This document shows positions 59,246 through 64,000 of a DNA stretch of 64,000 nt, piece after piece. Under the pieces are notes generated by a model. The model did not search any database. It saw nothing but the letters and a program-made list of their open reading frames with translations, and had not been told where the DNA came from. Each line of letters begins with the position of its first letter. Position 1 is the stretch's first letter. This DNA comes from Caldilineae bacterium. Its GTDB lineage: Bacteria; Chloroflexota; Anaerolineae; JAAEKA01. The stretch spans positions 1 to 64,000 of the forward strand of contig JACKBK010000017.1 in assembly GCA_020634555.1 (NCBI GenBank), written 5' to 3'. The translations under genes and the position numbers were made by a program.

Positions 59246-60250
59246 CTACTTCCCTCGCCGGCGAATGATGTCGATGTAAACCGCCAGTACCACGATGACA
59301 CCGGTGATGACCATCTGCCATTCCTGGGGGACGCTCAGGATGCGCAGGCCGTTGGTCAGGGTGCTGATGATCAGCGCGCCGATGACCGTGCCGAGGATGG
59401 TGCCCTCGCCGCCACTGAGGGAGGTGCCGCCGATAACCACCGCGGCGATGGCTTCCAGCTCGTAGCCGATGCCCAGCGCCGGCTGGGCCGAGTTCAGGCG
59501 TGAGGCGATCATGACACCGGCCAGGCCGCTGAAGGCGCCGCCCAGCGCATACACAGCCGTCAACCAGTTGGCGACGTTGACGCCGGAGAGCCGCGTCGCC
59601 TCCTCGTTGCTGCCGATGGCGACCGCATAGCGCCCCAGTACCGTTTTGCCCAGGATGAAAGCTGCCACCAGCGCTGCGCCAAATAAAATGAACACCGCGT
59701 TGGGAACCGACAGTCCGGGGATCAGCGCGCCGACCACCGATCCCATCATGATCTCCCGAAAGACGGGCGTGTCGTTGAAGTAGATCGGTTTGACGTCAGA
59801 GATCACCAGAGACAGCCCGCGGGCGATCATCATCATGCCCAGCGTGGCGATAAAGGGCGGAATCTTCATGCGGGCTATCATCAACCCGCTGATCAGCCCG
59901 GCCGTGGTTCCGGTCAACAGGCCGACGATGATGCCAACAGGGATTGGCAGACCGCGGTTGGTGACAGCCACGCCGGTCATGACGGCCGACAGGGTCATGA
60001 CAGTGCCGACCGAAAGGTCGATGCCGGCGGTGATGATGACGAAGGTCACGCCCAAGGCCAAAACACCGTTGACCGCTGTTGCCACCAGGATGCTGCTGAC
60101 GTTGTCCGGGGTGCGGAAGAAGGGCGATGCAAGAGAAAAGAAGATGAAGATAATGATCAGGGCTGAGAAGGCCAACAACTTCTGGGCTGCATCGGCCCGA
60201 AGAAAGGAGCGTTTGGAAGTCGCCGCGGTCTCGCCAGTTTGTGTTGCCAT
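59246..60250 (-). CDS. Sugar ABC transporter permease, RbsC type
   Basis: 334 residues with eight to ten membrane helices of the RbsC/AraH family: TFVIITAGIDLSVGTVMTLS near the first third, the ATPase-docking loop AIGSNEEATRLSGVNV and the end GGTSLSGGEGTILGTVIGAL. It forms the membrane channel for a monosaccharide. The ATG at 60250 is two bases after the ATPase stop codon, so translation is coupled. Upstream in-frame codons lie inside the ATPase gene. The sugar cannot be named. Confidence 0.94.
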   Translation of the reverse strand: MATQTGETAATSKRSFLRADAAQKLLAFSALIIIFIFFSLASPFFRTPDNVSSILVATAVNGVLALGVTFVIITAGIDLSVGTVMTLSAVMTGVAVTNRGLPIPVGIIVGLLTGTTAGLISGLMIARMKIPPFIATLGMMMIARGLSLVISDVKPIYFNDTPVFREIMMGSVVGALIPGLSVPNAVFILFGAALVAAFILGKTVLGRYAVAIGSNEEATRLSGVNVANWLTAVYALGGAFSGLAGVMIASRLNSAQPALGIGYELEAIAAVVIGGTSLSGGEGTILGTVIGALIISTLTNGLRILSVPQEWQMVITGVIVVLAVYIDIIRRRGK

Positions 60251-60252
60251 GG

Positions 60253-61815
60253 TTAGCCTACTCCATTCTGTTCGATGCCCTGGTCGTTGGTTGGCTCGCC
60301 GTTGGCGCTCACCAGGACTCGCCGCTGGGTTGCATATCGCATAATCTCTTCCTGCGTCGCGTCTGCCGAGGAAAGCTCGCCCGTAATGCGCCCCTCGCAC
60401 ATGACGACGATCCGGTGGCTCATGCGCAAGATCTCAGGCAGTTCCGACGAGATCATGATGATCGACTTGCCTTGCTGTGCCAAATCGTTGAGCAGGTGGT
60501 AGATCTCGCTCTTGGCGCCCACGTCGATGCCGCGCGTCGGCTCGTCGAAGATCAGGATCTCCGTGTCGGCGGTCAACCATTTACCGATGACCACCTTTTG
60601 CTGGTTGCCGCCGGAGAGGTTGCGCACTCGCTGCTCAACGCTGGGAGTCTTGATCTGCAAAGTATCGACGTAATGTGTGGCAGTGTCCCGAATCGCGGTT
60701 TGATTGACGGTACCCAGCCTGCCCAGGAACTTGCTGAACCCTGCCAGCGCGATGTTTTCCTCGACGTCCATGCCCAGCGCCAGACCGTATCGCTTGCGGT
60801 CCTCGGAGAGATAGCCGATGCCGTGGGCCACTGCATCCTTGGGCGACTTGATCTGCACAAGCTCCCCGTTGACGAAAAACTCACCGGAGTCCACCGGATC
60901 TGCACCGAAAACCGCCCGCGCAACCTCGGTACGTCCGGCGCCCATCAGCCCGGCAAACCCCAGGATCTCGCCTTTCTTGAGTTGGAAACTGACATCACGG
61001 ATGACATCGCCCCGGTTCAGGTTCCTGACCTCCAGCGCAATATCCTGGCTGGGTTTTTCCGGAATCTCCGGCGCAGCCTCGAAGATCGTCCGGCCCACCA
61101 TCATCGAAATGATCTGGTCGATAGAGCACGTTTGGGCATCGACCGTGTCGATGGTGCGACCATCGCGCATGACAGTGATGCGGTCAGAGATCTGCTTGAG
61201 CTCCTCCAGGCGATGGGAGATATAGACGATGCCCACACCCTTGTTGCGCAGCTCCCGGATGATGCGAAAAAGCTCGTCGATCTCTGCTTCGGTCAACGCG
61301 GCCGTCGGCTCGTCCATGATCAGCACTTGCGAGTTGAAGGAGAGCGCCTTGGCGATCTCCACCATCTGCTGCTTGGCAACCGTCAGGTCAGCGGCCTTGG
61401 TGCGCGGGTCCAGGTTGAGCCGCATGGATGCGAACAGTTCCTTTGTCTGGGCGTTGAGCTTGTTCTCATCCAGCATGAATCGGACAACCCCGCGCGGCTC
61501 GCGGCCGATGTAGACATTTTGCGCCAGGGTCAGGTGGTTCATCAGGTTGATCTCCTGATGGATCATGCTGATACCCAGGTCTTGAGCCGCGCGCGGCGAT
61601 GGAATCTCGACCTCGTTGTCCTTCAAAATAATTTGTCCGGCATCCATGCGATAGATCCCGGACAGTATTTTCATAAGGGTCGATTTTCCGGCGCCGTTCT
61701 CTCCCACCAGCGCGTGTACTTCGCCGGTCCGGAGGTCGAACCTCGCCTCGTCCAGCGCACGCACGCCAGGAAATGACTTGTCGATTCCCTGCATTTTGAC
61801 CAGGTAGTCGCTCAT
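60253..61815 (-). CDS. Sugar ABC transporter ATPase, RbsA type (two ATPase domains)
   Basis: 520 residues. Domain 1 has Walker A GENGAGKST, signature-like LTVAKQQMVEIAKAL, Walker B LIMDEPTAALTEAE and H-loop VYISHRLEE. Domain 2 has the degenerate Walker A GLMGAGRTE usual for this family, signature LSGGNQQKV, and Walker B LIFDEPTRGIDVGA. It drives import with the permease and binding protein encoded beside it. AAGGA seven bases before ATG 61815 supports the start. A 370-base spacer with palindromes separates it from the binding-protein gene. Confidence 0.95.
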   Translation of the reverse strand: MSDYLVKMQGIDKSFPGVRALDEARFDLRTGEVHALVGENGAGKSTLMKILSGIYRMDAGQIILKDNEVEIPSPRAAQDLGISMIHQEINLMNHLTLAQNVYIGREPRGVVRFMLDENKLNAQTKELFASMRLNLDPRTKAADLTVAKQQMVEIAKALSFNSQVLIMDEPTAALTEAEIDELFRIIRELRNKGVGIVYISHRLEELKQISDRITVMRDGRTIDTVDAQTCSIDQIISMMVGRTIFEAAPEIPEKPSQDIALEVRNLNRGDVIRDVSFQLKKGEILGFAGLMGAGRTEVARAVFGADPVDSGEFFVNGELVQIKSPKDAVAHGIGYLSEDRKRYGLALGMDVEENIALAGFSKFLGRLGTVNQTAIRDTATHYVDTLQIKTPSVEQRVRNLSGGNQQKVVIGKWLTADTEILIFDEPTRGIDVGAKSEIYHLLNDLAQQGKSIIMISSELPEILRMSHRIVVMCEGRITGELSSADATQEEIMRYATQRRVLVSANGEPTNDQGIEQNGVG

Positions 61816-61855
61816 GGAGAGTCCTTCATGAAGAAGTTGTGATAACCGCTCACCC

Positions 61856-62072
61856 GTCACTCCCGCGAAGGCGGAGTCCACTCTTCACGGGCGTTAGTAC
61901 GGACTGACGCAAATTGGTCAGCAAGGCCGTCGCCTGTGTTCCGGCCGGTCTCCTGACCGGCTCCGGGTTCGACGGATGCAATGACTGGCCCCGAAGCGGG
62001 TCAGGAGACCGGTCGGAAACGCCGGACAAATTAGGCGGAATTGTACAAGACTCCCGCCTTTGCGGGAGTGAC
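61856..62072. repeat. REP halves bracketing a larger palindromic element
   Basis: GTCACTCCCGCGAAGGCGG with AGTCC follows at 61856-61879, and the inverse half GACTCCCGCCTTTGCGGG with AGTGAC at 62049-62072. Between them, TTCCGGCCGGTCTCCTGACC (61939-61958) pairs with 61999-62018 at 19 of 20 positions. The inner arms share GGTCTCCTGACC with the element at 40442-40547. The layout suggests insertion of one palindromic element between two REP units. Confidence 0.75.
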
Positions 62073-62090
62073 GCAACAGGCAAAGGCTGT

Positions 62091-62164
62091 GCCGGCGCCA
62101 CTTGTGGAAAAATGCAGGGGCGGGCGAGGAAATCCCGCCCCTGCGTTGCCAAAGTGGCGCCGGC
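62091..62164 (-). terminator. Nested hairpins between binding-protein and ATPase genes
   Basis: An outer perfect 13-bp stem (GCCGGCGCCACTT at 62091-62103 with 62152-62164) encloses an inner perfect 11-bp stem (GCAGGGGCGGG at 62114-62124 with 62134-62144). It lies 24 bases after the binding-protein stop. It probably lets most transcripts end or be protected here, giving more binding protein than transporter. Confidence 0.75.
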
Positions 62165-62187
62165 CTGCACAGGCCACCCCACGCGGT

Positions 62188-63222
62188 CTATTCGTAGAGC
62201 AGTGGTTTGATCTCGTCAGAGTCGATGTTGGTGGCGTCGTACCAGAAGAATCCGGTGTCGATCACCTTGTCCAGCGTCTCGCCGTTGATGGCCTTGACGG
62301 CAGCTTCAACACACTTGTAGCCGATTCCAACCGGGTTCTGTGTGATCGCGCCAGCCTCGACGCCGCCCTTGATCGCGTCGATCTGCTGCTTGCCGGAGTC
62401 GTAGCCGATGACCACGATCTCGCCTTCCTTGCCCAGCTCGTTCACCGCGTTGAGAACGCCGATGATGGAGCCTTCGTTGGCGCCGAAGTAGCCTTTCAGG
62501 TCAGGGTTGGCCTGAATGACAGCCTTGGCCAGGTCGGTGGACTTGAGCTGGTCGCCGCCGCCGTAGTCCAGGTTCACGATCTCGATATCGGGGTACTTGG
62601 CTTCGATCTCATTCACGAAGCCGTCACGGCGGTCGATGCCGGTGCGGCTGGTCTGGTCATGGACCAACACCGCCACCTTGCCGGATTCACCGATCAGCTC
62701 GGCCATCTTGTCGGCAGCCAGGGCAGCCGCTGCGATGTTATCCGTCGCGGCGGTGGCCAACGGGATATCGCTGTCAACACCGGAGTCGAAGCCGATGACC
62801 GGAATACCCTTGGTCTGGGCTTCTTCCAGCAACGGGATCATGGCCTGGCTGTCAACGGCAGCGAAGCAGATCGCGGCGGGGTTCTTGGCGATGGCGGCCT
62901 GAAGCATTTCGTACTGCTTATCGACCATGGCCTCCGATTCCGGGCCTTCGAAGGTGATATCGACATTGAAGTCAGCAGCGGCCTGCTCGGAGCCAGACTT
63001 GACCGCCTGCCAGAACTGGTGCTGGAAGCCTTTGGAGATGACCGGGATGTAAGGCTTGGCAGCCTCGTCGCCACTAGCAGCCTCATCGCCGCTGGCTGCC
63101 GGTGCAGTGGTAGCGCTGGACGAGGAGGTGTCAGTGGTGGCTGCCGGTGCGGCGCAGCCGGCAACCATGGCAAACACAACCAATGCAGCCATCAGCACGA
63201 ACAGAAGTTTGTGGATCTTCAT
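62188..63222 (-). CDS. Sugar ABC transporter substrate-binding lipoprotein
   Basis: 344 residues. The signal sequence ends in the lipobox MVAGC, followed by a Ser/Thr/Ala linker and a type I periplasmic-binding fold (YIPVISKGFQHQFWQAVKSG, AICFAAVDSQAMIPLLEEA, GIPVIGFDSGVDSD, GYFGANEGSIIGVLNAV). This is the RbsB/D-allose-like group. The conserved Phe-His-Phe region and the Asp-Ser-Gly in the hinge are typical of monosaccharide binders, but the sugar is not determinable. GGAGG five bases before ATG 63222 fixes the start. A near-consensus promoter and an operator lie upstream. Confidence 0.94.
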   Translation of the reverse strand: MKIHKLLFVLMAALVVFAMVAGCAAPAATTDTSSSSATTAPAASGDEAASGDEAAKPYIPVISKGFQHQFWQAVKSGSEQAAADFNVDITFEGPESEAMVDKQYEMLQAAIAKNPAAICFAAVDSQAMIPLLEEAQTKGIPVIGFDSGVDSDIPLATAATDNIAAAALAADKMAELIGESGKVAVLVHDQTSRTGIDRRDGFVNEIEAKYPDIEIVNLDYGGGDQLKSTDLAKAVIQANPDLKGYFGANEGSIIGVLNAVNELGKEGEIVVIGYDSGKQQIDAIKGGVEAGAITQNPVGIGYKCVEAAVKAINGETLDKVIDTGFFWYDATNIDSDEIKPLLYE

Positions 63223-63384
63223 TGAATCCTCCGATTCTGAGAAGTGGAAATTGATGCTCCCCGAGGGAGCTACGACACAAGGCGGTAGAGTTGGCACATG
63301 GTGAGCGGTGTTTCGCAAGCGCAGGAGATGGGCAAGGCGCCAGGCGCCTGATGAGTGATTGCGAGGACGAATTGCGCTTGTTTT

Positions 63385-63404
63385 ATCGATACCATGTTAT
63401 CGAT
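63385..63404 (-). promoter_or_regulatory. Operator-like palindrome of the sugar operon
   Basis: ATCGATA-CCATGT-TATCGAT, a 20-base inverted repeat with perfect 7-bp arms. It begins about four bases downstream of the predicted transcription start, a classical repressor position, and has the size of a LacI-family site. No LacI-type gene is in the window. Confidence 0.6.
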
Positions 63405-63414
63405 TGTCCGGCAT

Positions 63415-63443
63415 AAGATACACCAGTTTGCACTGCTTGTCAA
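63415..63443 (-). promoter_or_regulatory. Promoter of the sugar ABC operon
   Basis: On the minus strand a perfect TTGACA (63443-63438), a 17-base spacer and TATCTT (63420-63415). The start near 63408 gives a leader of about 185 bases before the binding-protein gene. The rest of the 402-base gap (63223-63624) shows nothing else clear. Confidence 0.75.
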
Positions 63444-63624
63444 GACGTGGCGCACGGCTTCAGAACCACTTCGCGTGCGCCTCTTTGTCTCACCCGCCTG
63501 ACCTGCCGGCCGGTTGGTGAGGCGAATGTCGTTGCAGGTCTGGCGGAATCGCCAGAGAGGTGTTTTGATGGTAAACTGCGCCGCGGTTACCTGCTGTGCA
63601 ACACCGTTTGGAGTGACTATTTGC

Positions 63625-64000
63625 ATGATACGAGTTCATCCCTCGGCTGATGTTTCTCCCTTGGCCACCATCGGCGAGGGCACACAGATCTGGCACCAGG
63701 CCCAGGTTCGGGAACGAGCCCGGATCGGCCGGGACTGCATCCTGGGAAAAGATGTCTATGTGGACAGCGACGTCGTTGTCGGCGACCGTTGCAAGCTACA
63801 GAACGGCGCGCTGCTCTACCACGGCGTCGAGCTGGCCAGCGGCGTGTTCGTCGGCCCGGGCGCAATCCTGACCAACGACCTGCTGCCGCGGGCGATCACA
63901 CCGGACGGCGCGCTCAAGAGCGACGCCGATTGGCAGGTCGGGCACATCACGGTCGGCTACGGCGCATCGCTGGGTGCCGGCTGCGTGGTCCTGCCGGATG
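63625..64000 (+). CDS. WbpD-like left-handed beta-helix acyltransferase (partial)
   Basis: 125 codons are visible before the window ends. The hexapeptide-repeat pattern is clear: ATIGEGTQIWHQAQVRERAR, IGRDCILGKDVYVDSDVVVG, KLQNGALLYHGVELASGVFV, GPGAILTN, then HITVGYGASLGAGCVVLP. The order IWH, then LYHGVEL and FVGPGAILTND, matches N-acetyltransferases that act on UDP-amino-sugars (WbpD/FdtC-like) in surface polysaccharide synthesis. A related acyltransferase function is possible. The ATG at 63625 starts the family pattern. A polysaccharide gene cluster may continue to the right. Confidence 0.85.
   Translation, partial: MIRVHPSADVSPLATIGEGTQIWHQAQVRERARIGRDCILGKDVYVDSDVVVGDRCKLQNGALLYHGVELASGVFVGPGAILTNDLLPRAITPDGALKSDADWQVGHITVGYGASLGAGCVVLPD

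Noticed and set aside
60241..61776. Long plus-strand open frame opposite the sugar ATPase gene
   Set aside because: It is the antisense shadow of a GC-rich gene, lacks a ribosome site and family motifs. The same applies to 62041-63225 (+), 41862-43181 (+), 32930-33862 (-) and 39075-40343 (-).

Overview
The window looks like chromosomal DNA of a Chloroflexota bacterium, probably from the Anaerolineae/Caldilineae side. The evidence is the GC-rich coding sequence, secreted proteins with long TPTPTP-type linkers, a C-terminus ending LPLVVRHG, large BTAD/AAA/TPR regulators, DUF4153- and DUF3048-type proteins, and short palindromic words repeated between genes. The taxonomic call is inference. There is no phage, plasmid or rRNA signature. 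One tRNA gene, tRNA-Leu(CAA), is present.

Layout. 0-3.9 kb: the tail of one UMF1-type MFS transporter, a second transporter broken by a 2-base shift, a Tat-exported dienelactone-hydrolase-like lipoprotein, a Nudix hydrolase and a Fe/Mn superoxide dismutase. 4.0-14.8 kb: a minus-strand peptide block. It holds DppB, a DppC permease naturally fused to an extracytoplasmic M28-peptidase-like domain, a TolB/WD40-like protein, a long REP-type tandem array and a very large protein with two M28 domains. Four probable frameshifts lie in the first 10.2 kb and none were seen after it. 15-26 kb: a membrane glycosyltransferase, a C39-like peptidase with TPRs, a DUF4153-like protein, a GNAT protein, an unrecognised helical protein, a secreted repeat (propeller-like) protein and a sensor-type membrane protein without a kinase.

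26.5-46.8 kb: three consecutive cassettes. Each pairs one or more minus-strand exported proteins with a divergent plus-strand SARP-like regulator (winged helix, BTAD, NB-ARC-type ATPase, TPR). Three of the exported proteins share one C-terminal module (WETVSE, PSQAPGSAQG, then a membrane helix and a basic tail). Two cassettes also carry a small paralogous protein. Two of the three regulator regions have direct repeats with an 11-bp period, the spacing known for SARP operators. This is the strongest candidate for an undescribed system in the window.

47-57 kb: YtxH-like protein, MutM, an ECF sigma/anti-sigma pair, the tRNA, an SH3b lipoprotein, a membrane protein with four cyclic-nucleotide-binding domains whose outer domain matches the C-terminus of that lipoprotein, a DUF3048 lipoprotein and an M50 site-2 protease. 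56.5-59 kb: a GAF-GAF histidine kinase and its NarL-type response regulator. 59-63.4 kb: a sugar ABC operon (binding protein, double ATPase, permease) with a consensus-like promoter and a 20-bp operator. The window ends inside a WbpD-like left-handed beta-helix acyltransferase.

Start codons were set mainly by Shine-Dalgarno position, so several starts are internal to longer open frames. Functions come from motif recognition in the translated sequence. No database search was run.
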